Source of the DNA: Qipengyuania flavescens
GTDB lineage: Bacteria > Pseudomonadota > Alphaproteobacteria > Sphingomonadales > Sphingomonadaceae
Direction: 5' to 3'
DNA: 64,000 bases
Assembly: GCF_029688735.1 (NCBI RefSeq)
Contig: NZ_JARULD010000002.1
Coordinates: 310,001 to 374,000 of the forward strand
In this document: positions 45,058 through 54,365 of the stretch, in pieces
Numbering within the stretch: the stretch's first letter is position 1
Layout: the number at the start of each line of letters is the position of its first letter
Notes under the pieces: model-generated
Database searches by the model: none
What the model was told of the DNA's origin: nothing
What the model saw: the letters and a program-made list of their open reading frames with translations, nothing else
Translations under genes and position numbers: made by a program

Positions 45058-45354
45058 CCTAGAGCGCGAGCAGCGCCGCGCTGGCGAGAGTCAGTGGTGC
45101 CAACCATACCGTCGCGAGCCCGCTCTGTTCGCGCACGAGGCGCTGGATGAATGCGAATACCATCGAAACTGTCCCGTTGCTTCGGTCGTCCGACCCCTCG
45201 GACTGCCGTAACGTAAGCATGCGGAACTTAGCGCTCCCTCTCACAATGCGGTAAATCGAAATTAACCTTTCGTGCAAACCCCGCATGGAGGATAACTGCC
45301 GCTTTTCCGCGGCCGAAGGGTTGCACAGCGCCACCTGCGCCTTACGTTGGGGAT
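45058..45354. other. Intergenic region before apaG
   Basis: 297 bp with no convincing gene. A 34-codon minus-strand frame (45163-45059) ending in a hydrophobic stretch lacks a ribosome site. The right half probably contains the apaG promoter. Confidence 0.5.
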
Positions 45355-45756
45355 GTGATCAAGGAGCTTTTCCAGCATGCCGCCACGACCGACGGGATTA
45401 CCGTCCGGGTCGCGGTGAACTTCCTGCCCGAGCAGTCCCAGCCCGAAGCGGGCAAGTGGTTCTGGGTCTATCACATCCGCATCGAGAACGGCTCGCACGA
45501 GCGCGTCCAGCTGATGACCCGCCACTGGCGCATTACCGATGGGCGCGGCATGGTCGCACATGTCGATGGCGAGGGCGTGGTCGGCGAACAGCCGGTGCTG
45601 CATCCGGGCGAGAGCCACGATTACGTCAGCGGCTGCCCGCTGGAAACGCCGCACGGGTCGATGGAAGGCTTCTACACCTTCCACGCCGAAGACGGCTCGC
45701 CGCTGGAAATCCGCATCCCGTTCTTCCCGCTCGCGGCGCCTGCGACGGCGGATTGA
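45355..45756 (+). CDS. apaG: Co2+/Mg2+ efflux-associated protein ApaG
   Basis: A 133-residue single immunoglobulin-like domain. GITVRVAVNFLPEQS, FWVYHIRIENGS, LMTRHWRITDGRG, GEQPVLHPGESHDYVSGCPL and GSMEGFYTF are the consecutive strands of the ApaG/DUF525 fold. In enterobacteria apaG affects Co2+ resistance and Mg2+ efflux; the mechanism is not established. GTG at 45355 is the start. Confidence 0.93.
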   Translation: MIKELFQHAATTDGITVRVAVNFLPEQSQPEAGKWFWVYHIRIENGSHERVQLMTRHWRITDGRGMVAHVDGEGVVGEQPVLHPGESHDYVSGCPLETPHGSMEGFYTFHAEDGSPLEIRIPFFPLAAPATAD

Positions 45757-45765
45757 TTCCCAAAT

Positions 45766-45894
45766 CGTCATCCCAGCGAAGGCTGGGATCGTTGTCGTTC
45801 AGGCAAAACGGTTCAAGAGAATTCCCGATCCTAATCGGCGTCTTTAAAACGTGGGAGCTTGCCGCGAGCGATCTCAGCTTTTGCTAGGATGACG
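45766..45894. repeat. Palindromic repeat family A, diverged inverted pair
   Basis: CGTCATCCCAGCGAAGGCTG (from 45766) and CAGCTTTTGCTAGGATGACG (ending 45894) are inverted copies of the same arm as at 962-1033, with more differences and a longer spacer. It lies between convergent apaG and ppx, the same type of site as the first copy. Confidence 0.75.
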
Positions 45895-45911
45895 GGCCGC
45901 CGAGGCGGCAA

Positions 45912-47390
45912 TCAAATCCCCTCCACCCGCGCTTGCAGCCCCAGCCAATTGGCCAGCCGCTCCAGCTCCGTTTCTACCGGCCCTGCCGCCAGTGCCGCGC
46001 GTTCCGGATCGAGCTGCAAGACCAGCGTCCCGTTCTCGCGCCGTAGCGCGCTGTGCGACAGGCTTTCGCGCGTGCCTGCGCCGAGCCTTTGCGCCAGCCG
46101 CAGGCCGAGCCCCCAGGTCATGCCCTCGCGCAGGTCGTCGTCGCTGGCGAGATCGCGCAGGCGGTCGGGCAATTCGGTGCGCCCGAGCGATCCGACCAGC
46201 GCAGCGCAGATCATCGCGCGGCCGCGTGGGCTGAGGTCGATCCAGCGTTTGTCGAGCGACCATTCGATCGCGTTTTTCAGCCGCAGATTCGGCTCCACCC
46301 GGCGCAGCGAGGCGGCAAGCTGCGCGGCGGCGATCCGCTTGCGTTCATCACCGGGCTGGGATCTTTCGACCAGGTCGGCAGTCCAGGCCGAGACCAGCGT
46401 GGCGTCGATCACATGGCTATCGCGCGCGGCGGCGAAGGCGCCCACTCCGGCCAGCAGAGGGTCGCGTGCCTGCTGCGCTGCATCGAGCCTTGCGTAGAGC
46501 AGCCCTTCGCGAATGCCCCAGCTCGAGAACACGAGCTCTTCCGGTTCGAACTCCACCAGCAGCGGGCGAAGCAGGGCAGCCGCATCGGGCAGATACTCCG
46601 ACCGCATGCTGGAGATGCCGCTGATGTTCGACAGCTTCTCCGGTTTCGCCTCGACCAGCTCGGCCGCCATGCGATCGGCATCTTCGACCGACAGGACGAA
46701 GCCGTGCGGATCATCGAGCGGGTAGTCGAGCTCGCGCATGGCGTAGGCCGCCAGCGCGCGCCAGGTGCCGCCGATCATGTACATCGGGCCGGAGTGGTCC
46801 GCAGCCCAATCGACGTCGTTGATCGAGCTCCGCACGCGATCTTCGAACCCGCCCGCTGCTCGAAACGCGGGAAGGCGCAGGGTGCCGAAAGGCAGGGAGA
46901 TGGCATCGTGGCACGCGTTCTGCCCGATCGAGACCAGTTCGAGGCTGCCCCCGCCAAGATCGGCGACCACGCCATGCGAGCCGGGAAAGGCACCCAATGC
47001 GCCATGCGCGGAAATGCGCGCTTCCTCCTCGCCGCTCAGCAGGCGCGGTTCCAGCCCCAGATCCGACACGGCTGCCAGAAATTCCGGCCCGTTTTCAGCA
47101 TCGCGCGGAGCCGCCGTTGCAACGGTCTGAACGTCCTCGATGCCGAGATCGCGAATGATCAGAGCGTAGCGGGCCAGTGCGGCAAGCGCCTCGTCCTGCG
47201 CCTCTGGCGGAATGCGTCCGGTTTCCGACAGGTCGCGCCCGAGCCGCGCGGCGACCTTTTCGTTCCAGACCGTTTCGGGCGCGCGCTTGCTGCCTTCGTA
47301 GATGACCAGCCGCACGGTGTTCGATCCGATGTCGATCACGGCGCGCGGCGGTTTCAGCAGGCGCGCGGCAGCCCCGCGCTTGCGGTTCAC
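45912..47390 (-). CDS. ppx: Exopolyphosphatase / GppA family
   Basis: A 492-residue ASKHA-fold phosphatase releasing phosphate from polyphosphate ends. VIDIGSNTVRLVIYEG is the phosphate-1 loop and VADLGGGSLELVSI the phosphate-2 loop; the C-terminal third is helical, as in full-length Ppx. The GTG start overlaps the ppk stop (GTGA), forming a ppk-ppx operon. Ppx versus GppA (pppGpp hydrolysis) cannot be separated here, but the ppk pairing favours Ppx. Confidence 0.92.
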   Translation of the reverse strand: MNRKRGAAARLLKPPRAVIDIGSNTVRLVIYEGSKRAPETVWNEKVAARLGRDLSETGRIPPEAQDEALAALARYALIIRDLGIEDVQTVATAAPRDAENGPEFLAAVSDLGLEPRLLSGEEEARISAHGALGAFPGSHGVVADLGGGSLELVSIGQNACHDAISLPFGTLRLPAFRAAGGFEDRVRSSINDVDWAADHSGPMYMIGGTWRALAAYAMRELDYPLDDPHGFVLSVEDADRMAAELVEAKPEKLSNISGISSMRSEYLPDAAALLRPLLVEFEPEELVFSSWGIREGLLYARLDAAQQARDPLLAGVGAFAAARDSHVIDATLVSAWTADLVERSQPGDERKRIAAAQLAASLRRVEPNLRLKNAIEWSLDKRWIDLSPRGRAMICAALVGSLGRTELPDRLRDLASDDDLREGMTWGLGLRLAQRLGAGTRESLSHSALRRENGTLVLQLDPERAALAAGPVETELERLANWLGLQARVEGI

Positions 47391-49567
47391 GTGTGCTCGC
47401 CCTTCAGGGTGAGGCGCGGGACGTCATGGGCCTTCAGCGCATTGCCGCGGCCCGACAGGGATGGGTTCTCCATGAAATATTCGTGGCAGTTGAAGCCTTC
47501 GTCGCCAACCCGCATCCGCTCGTATTGCCCGTCTGCGCCCAAGCGCCAGCTGCGCTCGGTATCGAGAATATTGGCCAGCATCACCTGATCGACCAGCTGG
47601 TCGTGCACGGTCTTGTTGGTGACCGGCACCATCACTTCGACGCGGTGCTCCAGATTGCGGCTCATCGCATCGGCGCTGGTGATCCAGACGTCGGCTTTCT
47701 TGCTCGGCAGGTCCGCGCCATTGGCAAAGGCCCACATGCGGCTGTGTTCGAGGAAGCGGCCAATGATCGATTTGACGCTGATATTGTCGGACAGGCCGGG
47801 GACCCCTGCGCGCAGGCTGCAGATCCCGCGCACCACAAGCACGATCTCCACGCCTGCCGCGCTCGCTTCGTAGAGCTTGTCGATCACGCCCTGATTGGTG
47901 ATCGAATTCATCTTGGCCCAGATGCCCGCCGGCTTGCCCTTGGCGGCATTGGCGATTTCGCGATCGATCAGTTCGTAGAGCTTGTCCTGCAAGCCGATCG
48001 GCGAGATGGCCAGTTTTTCCAGATCGGTCGGCTCGATATAGCCGGTGACGAAGTTGAACATCTTCGCCGCATCGCGCCCCAGGGCAGGGTCGGCGGTGAA
48101 ATAGCTGAAATCGGTATAGATGCGTGCGTTGACCGGGTGGTAATTGCCGGTGCCGAAATGGCAGTAGGTGGCATAACCTTCCTCGTCGCGGCGCACGACC
48201 AGGCTGACCTTGGCGTGGGTCTTCCATTCGGTGAAGCCGTAGATCACCTGCACGCCGGCGCGCTCCAGCTCGGTCGCCCACTGGAGATTGCGCTCCTCGT
48301 CGAAGCGGGCCTTCAGCTCGACTACGGCGGTCACCGCCTTGCCGTTTTCCGCTGCCTCGATCAGCGCGGCGATCACCGGCGACTGGTCCCCTGCACGATA
48401 GAGCGTCTGCTTGATCGAAACGACCGCCGGATCGCGCGCCGCCTGGCGCAGGAAATCGACCACCACTTCGAAACTTTCATAGGGGTGGTGGATGACGATG
48501 TCCTTCTCGCGAATGGCTGAAAAGCAATCGCCGTCATGCGCCAGGATGCGCTCGGGATAGCGGGGGCTGAAGGGCGTGAATTTGAGATCGGGGCGCGGTT
48601 CGCTGCACACGGCGGCAAGATCGGCCAGGCCCAGCATGCCGCTGGTCTTGACCGTCATCTCTTCGTCGACTTCGAATTGCTCGCGCAGCAGCGCTTCGGC
48701 CACCTCGTCGCATTCGTCGTCCAGCTCCAGCAGCACCACATTGCCACGGCGGCGGCGCTGAATGGCAGTACGGAAGAAGCGGACGAGGTCTTCCGCCTCT
48801 TCCTCCACCTCGATGTCGCTGTCGCGCAGTACGCGGAACAGCCCGTCGCCAAGGATCTTGAAGCCGGGAAACAGCAGCTCCGCAAATTCCACCACCAGCT
48901 GCTCGATGGAGACGTAGATCGCCTTCTCGCCCGGGACGCGCACGAAGCGCGGCGCGGCGGTGGGGATGAGGACCATCTCCATCAGATCCGCCTTGCGCTT
49001 GCCGCGCTTCAGCCGGAAAATCACGCCCGCCCCGAAATTGGCGACGAAGGGGAAGGGGTGGCTCGGGTCGATCGCCTGCGGCGTGATCAGCGGCAGGATG
49101 TCGCTTTCGAAATAGTCGCGCAGCCAGCCCTTTTGCCCCTTGTCGAGATCCTCGAAGGTCGCGATCCAGATACCTTCTATGGCAAGCAGGCGGCGCAGAT
49201 CGTCCAGCACGCGCTGCTGGCGCACGACCAGCGCCCCCATCTGCTCGCGGATCGCCTCCAGCTGCTGCTGCGGATCGCGGCCGTCGATGCCCAGCGTCTC
49301 CAGCCCTCGGCTCGCTTGCCCTTCCAGCCCGGCGACGCGGATCATGACGAATTCGTCGAGATTGCTGGCGCTGATCGAGAGAAAGCGCAGCCGTTCGAGG
49401 TGCGGGAACGCCTCGTTCTCCGCTTCGGCCAGCACCCGGCGGTTGAAGCTCAGCCAGGATAGCTCGCGATTGACGTAGCGCGTCTCCGGCGTGTCGAACC
49501 GCGCAGGCGCTTCGGGCGCGGGATCGGGCGAAACGTCGTCGTTCATGGCGAGCGGGGTCTTCGGCAT
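47387..49567 (-). CDS. ppk: Polyphosphate kinase 1
   Basis: A 726-residue enzyme that polymerises ATP gamma-phosphates to polyphosphate. The N-terminal domain opens YVNRELSWLSFNRRVLAEAEN. The two phospholipase-D-like domains hold the catalytic histidine in YCHFGTGNYHPVNARIY and EVMVPVTNKTVHDQLVDQVM. MPKTPLAMNDDVS at 49567 was chosen; MNDDVS (49546) and MRHTVG (49585) are alternatives. It heads ppk-ppx and diverges from a LysR gene. Confidence 0.93.
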   Translation of the reverse strand: MPKTPLAMNDDVSPDPAPEAPARFDTPETRYVNRELSWLSFNRRVLAEAENEAFPHLERLRFLSISASNLDEFVMIRVAGLEGQASRGLETLGIDGRDPQQQLEAIREQMGALVVRQQRVLDDLRRLLAIEGIWIATFEDLDKGQKGWLRDYFESDILPLITPQAIDPSHPFPFVANFGAGVIFRLKRGKRKADLMEMVLIPTAAPRFVRVPGEKAIYVSIEQLVVEFAELLFPGFKILGDGLFRVLRDSDIEVEEEAEDLVRFFRTAIQRRRRGNVVLLELDDECDEVAEALLREQFEVDEEMTVKTSGMLGLADLAAVCSEPRPDLKFTPFSPRYPERILAHDGDCFSAIREKDIVIHHPYESFEVVVDFLRQAARDPAVVSIKQTLYRAGDQSPVIAALIEAAENGKAVTAVVELKARFDEERNLQWATELERAGVQVIYGFTEWKTHAKVSLVVRRDEEGYATYCHFGTGNYHPVNARIYTDFSYFTADPALGRDAAKMFNFVTGYIEPTDLEKLAISPIGLQDKLYELIDREIANAAKGKPAGIWAKMNSITNQGVIDKLYEASAAGVEIVLVVRGICSLRAGVPGLSDNISVKSIIGRFLEHSRMWAFANGADLPSKKADVWITSADAMSRNLEHRVEVMVPVTNKTVHDQLVDQVMLANILDTERSWRLGADGQYERMRVGDEGFNCHEYFMENPSLSGRGNALKAHDVPRLTLKGEHT

Positions 49568-49663
49568 TCCCACTGTGTGCCGCATGTTGCAGCCCTGTGA
49601 CAAGCTTCTCGCGAACCGCAGCGACTTGTGCGGCAGCGCAGCATTGCCTAAGTCGCCTGCCTG

Positions 49664-50449
49664 ATGAAGCGCACGCACCTGCCCCTGAACGCCTTGCGCG
49701 TATACGATGCCGCCGCGCGGCACCTCTCGTTCACCCGCGCTGCGGACGAGTTGGCGGTGACGCCCGCCGCCGTCGGCCAGCAGATCCGCGCGCTGGAGGA
49801 TCACCTCGGCACGGTGCTGTTCCGGCGTACCAGCAAGGGGCTGGAGCTGACACAGGAAGGCGCGGCCGGGCTCGATGCCTTGCGCGAAGGCTTCCTCAAG
49901 TTCGAGGAAAGCGTGTCTGCCATGCAGGCAGGGCAGGCGAACGACAGCTACACCATCGCCGTGCCGCGCGAATTCTATGCGCAATGGCTCGCCCCGCGGC
50001 TGGCGAAGTACACGGCCGAGAACCCCGATATCAGCTTCACTTTCGTGCCCGACGAGAATGCCGATTTCACCGAAGTCAATCTCGACTTCGCGATCCGGCT
50101 GGTGGACGGGCCGGGCGATCTGCAGGGCGTCGAACTTGCCGCCGCACGCCGCGTGACGGTGGCCGCGCCCGGTGCGCCCGATCGCTGGATCGACTGGGGC
50201 CTGCCGCTGCAGGACGGTCAGCCGGCGCATGTCACTGTCAGCAATGCCGGACAGGCGCTGTCCTCCGCGATGGCGGGGATGGGCCGGGCGATCCTGCCCG
50301 AACTGCTGGCCAAGGACGCGATCGAGGCCGGGCGGCTGGAGCTGCTCGACGGGCCGGAGCCTGGCACGCGCGCCTACTGGCTGGTCGCCCCGACGCCGCA
50401 ATGGCGCACGAAGAAGGTCAAGGCGCTGGTCGCTTTCCTAACATCCTAG
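49664..50449 (+). CDS. LysR-family regulator, GcvA-like
   Basis: A 261-residue LysR-type regulator. The winged helix-turn-helix is LPLNALRVYDAAARHLSFTRAADELAVTPAAVGQQIRALEDHLG (residues 6-50), the GcvA-like form. The effector domain is shorter than usual: the second half of the periplasmic-binding-protein-like fold ends soon after SNAGQALSSAMAGMGRAILPELLA. No adjacent gene is an obvious target. It diverges from ppk. Confidence 0.9.
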   Translation: MKRTHLPLNALRVYDAAARHLSFTRAADELAVTPAAVGQQIRALEDHLGTVLFRRTSKGLELTQEGAAGLDALREGFLKFEESVSAMQAGQANDSYTIAVPREFYAQWLAPRLAKYTAENPDISFTFVPDENADFTEVNLDFAIRLVDGPGDLQGVELAAARRVTVAAPGAPDRWIDWGLPLQDGQPAHVTVSNAGQALSSAMAGMGRAILPELLAKDAIEAGRLELLDGPEPGTRAYWLVAPTPQWRTKKVKALVAFLTS

Positions 50450-50563
50450 TTTTGCGCAGCCGCATTCGCGGCTGCGTCCTCGCTAGACGTGCAGCAGGCT
50501 GCACCCGCTGCGGGCGCGTGGTCACGCTTGCCTCGGCTGGTGCCTCGGTTATCCCCGCGCACC

Positions 50564-51088
50564 ATGACCGACTCCACATTTCACACCGACCGCTTTACCC
50601 TGCGCCCCCTCCGCGCAGGCGACGAGCAGGCGCTGTTCCCCACGCTGGGCGACGAGGCGCAGTGCCTCTATCTCTCACGTCCAGCCTTCGCCTCGGCGGA
50701 GGAGCTGTGGGGCTGGCTCGCCGAACCCGATTGGCCGGGGCGCACCTGGATCGCGGAGGATGGCGAGGGCCGGGTGGCGGGCCGCTTCGTCGCCGTGCCA
50801 GCTCACGAGGAGGGCGTGCTGGAGATCGGCTACATCACCTGCATTGACCGGCAGGGCGAGGGCGTCGCGCGCGAATGCACCGCCGCGCTGGTCGACCACC
50901 TGCTGGACACCGGCGCCCGCAAGCTCATCGCCGAGGTGGATGTCGAGAACACCCCCTCGATCCGCCTGCTCGAACGGCTCGGCTTCACCCGCGAGGCGCT
51001 GTTTCGCGAGCACGAGACCACGCACAATGGCCTGTGCGACGTCGCGGTCTACGGTCGGCTTGCTTCCGATTCCAGACGGTCGAAGTAA
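50564..51088 (+). CDS. GNAT acetyltransferase, RimJ/RimL type
   Basis: A 174-residue GNAT. TDRFTLRPLRAGDEQALFPTL is the start typical of the RimJ/RimL group that acetylates protein or small-molecule amines; GYITCIDRQGEGVARECTAALVDHLL is the acetyl-CoA loop region, and VENTPSIRLLERLGFTREALFREHE closes the fold. The ATG at 50564 is preferred. Its 3' end overlaps the next, convergent GNAT gene by 40 bp. Confidence 0.85.
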   Translation: MTDSTFHTDRFTLRPLRAGDEQALFPTLGDEAQCLYLSRPAFASAEELWGWLAEPDWPGRTWIAEDGEGRVAGRFVAVPAHEEGVLEIGYITCIDRQGEGVARECTAALVDHLLDTGARKLIAEVDVENTPSIRLLERLGFTREALFREHETTHNGLCDVAVYGRLASDSRRSK

Positions 51089-51708
51089 GCGAAGACGTCC
51101 GCCAGCCCCGGCGGGTCCGTTTCCCCCCGCAGCTTGGCGAGCGCCGGCGCGACCTCCAGCCGATACTCCGTCTCCGGCCCCTGGCTCCCCACACGCTCCG
51201 CCCCCAGCTTGCGGATGAAGCCGCGCGCCGCGTCGTTTTCCGCCAGCACATGCGCGCTGAACGCATCGACCGCCTCGTCCGCCGCATCCAGCAGCAGCGT
51301 CGCCGTCAGCAACCGCCCGAGGCCGAGCCCGTGGTAAGCGTCCACCACGCCGACCGAGAACTCCATCACCCGGTCCGCCGCATCGGGCCGCATCGCATGG
51401 ACCACCGCCATCGCTGGCTCCTCCGGGTCCGACAGGTCGATCGCCCCCCAGGCGAGGTGGAGCGTGCCGTCGGCATCCAGCAGCCGCTCGATCACCCAGT
51501 CGGGCGGGCTCGTCGCGCCGGAGAAGAAGCGCAAATAGCGCGAGCGCGGGCTCATCCGCGCGATCCCGGCGCGCAGCCGCGCCTCGTCGGCCGGCGTCAC
51601 CGTGCGGATGCAGATGCGCCGCCCGTCCTCCAGCCGCGTCTGGATGGAAGCATCGCCGCACGCGCCGCTCCAGCGGGTTTTCGTTCCGGGTGTATTGGCA
51701 TGGTCCAT
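51049..51708 (-). CDS. GNAT acetyltransferase
   Basis: A 219-residue GNAT protein. RICIRTVTPADEARLRAGIARMSPRSRYLRFF is the N-terminal half seen in protein lysine acetyltransferase-like GNATs; VGVVDAYHGLGLGRLLTATLL is the acetyl-CoA pyrophosphate loop. Starts MDHANTPG at 51708; a GTG nine nt upstream is possible. The overlap of 40 bp with the convergent GNAT gene is longer than most and is real coding on both strands in my reading. Confidence 0.8.
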   Translation of the reverse strand: MDHANTPGTKTRWSGACGDASIQTRLEDGRRICIRTVTPADEARLRAGIARMSPRSRYLRFFSGATSPPDWVIERLLDADGTLHLAWGAIDLSDPEEPAMAVVHAMRPDAADRVMEFSVGVVDAYHGLGLGRLLTATLLLDAADEAVDAFSAHVLAENDAARGFIRKLGAERVGSQGPETEYRLEVAPALAKLRGETDPPGLADVFAYFDRLESEASRP

Positions 51709-51788
51709 GGTGCGCACTTTTCAGTTTGTGCAGGCACTATACTCCGAGCCGGCGGGCGTGGCGAGGCTATCGCCGTGAGCGCTTGCGG

Positions 51789-52718
51789 TCAGAACCGTCG
51801 CATCACGCCGATCCTGCCTTGAATATAGTCGTAGCCGGACCCGATCGTTGCCGTGTTGGAAGGCGTATCGGTGTAGGTCACGTCGCCGAACGCGGTCCAG
51901 TTCTGGGCATTTCGCGGGCTGTGGAAACGGAGGTGGGCAAAGTTCGATTGGCGCCAATCCGTATTGGCATCGCGCTGCGCCCCGATGCCCCCGGCCCCGA
52001 CGAGTTCCCAGCCGCCGACGAAGCGGCGCAGTTGCACCACGGGCAGGGCCTGCGCGTACCAGCGCGGTGAATAGTAATCGAACTCGCCCGGATCGCTGTC
52101 GCGGAAGTAACGCCCCCGCAGTTGCAAGCTCAGGCCCCATTCGGGTTTGACCACGTGCACGTAGTTCGCCCGCGCATGAAGGCGAAGGTTGTCACCGGTG
52201 AACTCCTGCACGCCGCCCAACACCGTGACGATGTTTCGCTCGTTCAACGGCAAGTCGATCGCCGCGCCGATGAAGGTGGAATAGATATCCTCGTCCAGCC
52301 CGCGCTGCGTTTCGACCACGTCGCGCTCGATGAAGACTTCCTTGCGAAATGCGGAATTGTCGTGGGCGGACGCGGAGCCGATGATCGTATGGCCGTCGGT
52401 GCCGGCCAGTATCGCAATGTCCCAATCGCCGCTGGTAGTCGCGAAGCGTCCGAACACGCGCTCGCGCTCGCGCGTGCCCGTGCCGGAAGGATCGTACCAC
52501 GCTTTCTCGACGCGGACGCCGATCCGGTCGTTCTCGCCTGCATTGCGCAGGTCGAAGTCGATTGCGGTGCGCAGGATGTCGGTGTCGTCGCTGTCGCTGG
52601 AGGTGAAGACCTCGGCCCCGACCGCGGGGCCCGGCTCGATTTCCTGTGCCGCAAGCGCAGCAGGCATCGCCGTCGCCAGCGTGATTGCCGCGATTGCGCT
52701 CTTGTATCTCAATTCCAC
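51789..52718 (-). CDS. Outer-membrane-type protein, YaiO-like
   Basis: A 309-residue exported protein: signal ELRYKSAIAAITLATAMPAALA cut before AQEIEPG, then alternating strands (RIGVRVEKAWYD, WDIAILAGTDGHTI, LSLQLRGRYFRDSD) ending in F, as in outer-membrane beta-barrels. It resembles YaiO-type proteins found with exopolysaccharide synthases. The GTG start at 52718 lies 9 nt inside the synthase gene, so the two are translationally coupled; TTG 52712 is an alternative. Confidence 0.7.
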   Translation of the reverse strand: MELRYKSAIAAITLATAMPAALAAQEIEPGPAVGAEVFTSSDSDDTDILRTAIDFDLRNAGENDRIGVRVEKAWYDPSGTGTRERERVFGRFATTSGDWDIAILAGTDGHTIIGSASAHDNSAFRKEVFIERDVVETQRGLDEDIYSTFIGAAIDLPLNERNIVTVLGGVQEFTGDNLRLHARANYVHVVKPEWGLSLQLRGRYFRDSDPGEFDYYSPRWYAQALPVVQLRRFVGGWELVGAGGIGAQRDANTDWRQSNFAHLRFHSPRNAQNWTAFGDVTYTDTPSNTATIGSGYDYIQGRIGVMRRF

Positions 52719-54088
52719 TGTTTGCGGCCTCCGAATAGTTCGGCGAAATAGCCCCACACCGAAACCGGTTGCATCAGCAGCGGATAGATGAAGGCATAGA
52801 GGAGAAAGCCGGGCAGGCTTTTCTCCATTTCGATGTCGTTGCGCTTCAGCATCCGGGTCTGGATGCGATAGATGACGATGTTCCAAAGCGCCGCCAATGG
52901 CAGCACGAGCAGGGTTATCGGACCCGCCAGCCAGTAAATTCCGAGAAATGCCAGGATCAGTCCGGGGATGAAGGCAAAGGTGAAGGTCAGGTCGATGCTG
53001 ACGAACAGCAGGTTCCACCAGATGAACATGGTGCGCAACTTGCGCATCTTCAGAAGCGGTTTGTGGATCGCCAGCGCCTCGATCATGCCGCGGGCCCAGC
53101 GTTTGCGCTGTTTGGCCAGTCCCTTGAATGTCTCGGGCGCGTGGGTCCAGGCCACGGCGTCTTCCGCGTGGCCGGTTTTATAGCCCTTGCGGAGCAGCGA
53201 CCACGTCAGCACGATATCCTCGCCCACTGTGTCCGGCCAGCCGCCTGCCTCTATCAGCGCGTCCTTGTGATAGATCGAGAACGCGCCCTGTGCGACCAGC
53301 GTGCCGTTATACATGCCCTGCATGCGCTTTACGGCGGCGATGCCGTGGAAATAATCCCACTGCTGTGCCCGGGTGACCCAGCTTTCGTCGTGGTTCGCGA
53401 CCAGCACCGAGCCGGCGACCGCCTTGGTTTCGGGCGGGCTGGCATGGAGGTGTTCGACCAGCGAGACCAGGCATCCCTTCTCCAGTAGCGTGTCGGCGTC
53501 GATGGTGACGATGAGGTCGTGCGAAGCGAGCTCCAGGCCGTGATTGAGGACGCGCGCCTTGCCCCGGTTCTTTCGCTCGCTCACCAGTTGCAGTTCCATG
53601 CGCGGGTGGCCTCCGAACAGCGCCTCCTGTGCGTGCACCGCATCGGCCGTCCCGTCGGTCGAGCCGTCGTCCAGCACCATGATCTGCAGCTTGCCGGGAT
53701 ACTCCAACTCCGACAGGCTCCGCAATGTCTCGCCGATCAGCGCCTCTTCGTTATAGGCGGCGATCAGGATGCTGAGCGAGGGCCAGTGCGCGGACGTGCG
53801 GCGCAACGGATCGGGGCGGAACACCAGGCTGAACAGCAGGAAGGCGTTCATGAACCCCGGCACATAGGCGACGAAGGCCAGCACGAACAGCGCGACGATC
53901 GGATGGCTCAGATTGCCCAGGTCGCTCAGCCAGGGCAGCGACAGCCAGATGTTGAACACCACCCATGCCATGGCCAATGCGATCGAAACGGTGAAGCGCA
54001 GGGCCGACTTGCGGTCGCGCCGGTCCCAGTATTTGCGGCTGAGCGCTGCGCTTCCGCCGGCAGGGGAGGGGGCGGCGATTTCGGTCAT
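52709..54088 (-). CDS. Family 2 glycan synthase (poly-GlcNAc/hyaluronan-synthase-like)
   Basis: A 459-residue processive GT2 with membrane helices on both sides of the catalytic domain. The D-D-D-QxxRW pattern is plain: AAYNEE, LDDGSTDG, IDADT, GEDIVLTW and QRKRWARGM. It would polymerise a beta-linked sugar from a nucleotide donor and pass it through the membrane. Coupled to an outer-membrane-type protein, it may secrete a small exopolysaccharide; the sugar is unknown. Confidence 0.88.
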   Translation of the reverse strand: MTEIAAPSPAGGSAALSRKYWDRRDRKSALRFTVSIALAMAWVVFNIWLSLPWLSDLGNLSHPIVALFVLAFVAYVPGFMNAFLLFSLVFRPDPLRRTSAHWPSLSILIAAYNEEALIGETLRSLSELEYPGKLQIMVLDDGSTDGTADAVHAQEALFGGHPRMELQLVSERKNRGKARVLNHGLELASHDLIVTIDADTLLEKGCLVSLVEHLHASPPETKAVAGSVLVANHDESWVTRAQQWDYFHGIAAVKRMQGMYNGTLVAQGAFSIYHKDALIEAGGWPDTVGEDIVLTWSLLRKGYKTGHAEDAVAWTHAPETFKGLAKQRKRWARGMIEALAIHKPLLKMRKLRTMFIWWNLLFVSIDLTFTFAFIPGLILAFLGIYWLAGPITLLVLPLAALWNIVIYRIQTRMLKRNDIEMEKSLPGFLLYAFIYPLLMQPVSVWGYFAELFGGRKQWN

Positions 54089-54262
54089 GTAGTCTAGGCC
54101 CGTCTTTTCCCTGATGCGATCCGGTTCGTTGTCGTAGCTTGCAGCGCGAACAAAAGTTCCAGCAAATTCAGTGGACTATGGTTAACGGCTGGATAACCCT
54201 GATCCCGAACGCTTCGCTAAACCCGCACTGTCATGGTGATCCCGAAGCCAAGGGGATTTTCC

Positions 54263-54355
54263 ATGTACGACACGCTTGCCAATCGCCTTATCGACGGGGC
54301 GCTCGCTCTGGTCGTGCTCGGCGGGAATGCGGCTGCTGCGCTGATTGGTTTTTGA
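54263..54355 (+). CDS. 30-residue hydrophobic micro-protein
   Basis: ATG at 54263 after AGGGGATTTTCC encodes a short protein with a membrane-helix-like stretch (GALALVVLGGNAAAALIGF). It lies upstream of and divergent from the glycan synthase gene. There is no family; the ribosome site and hydrophobic helix are the only support. Confidence 0.4.
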   Translation: MYDTLANRLIDGALALVVLGGNAAAALIGF

Positions 54356-54365
54356 GCCAGCGGCA

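Noticed and set aside
45059-45163. 34-codon minus-strand frame with a hydrophobic end
   Set aside because: No ribosome site and no family; the region reads as an intergenic spacer.
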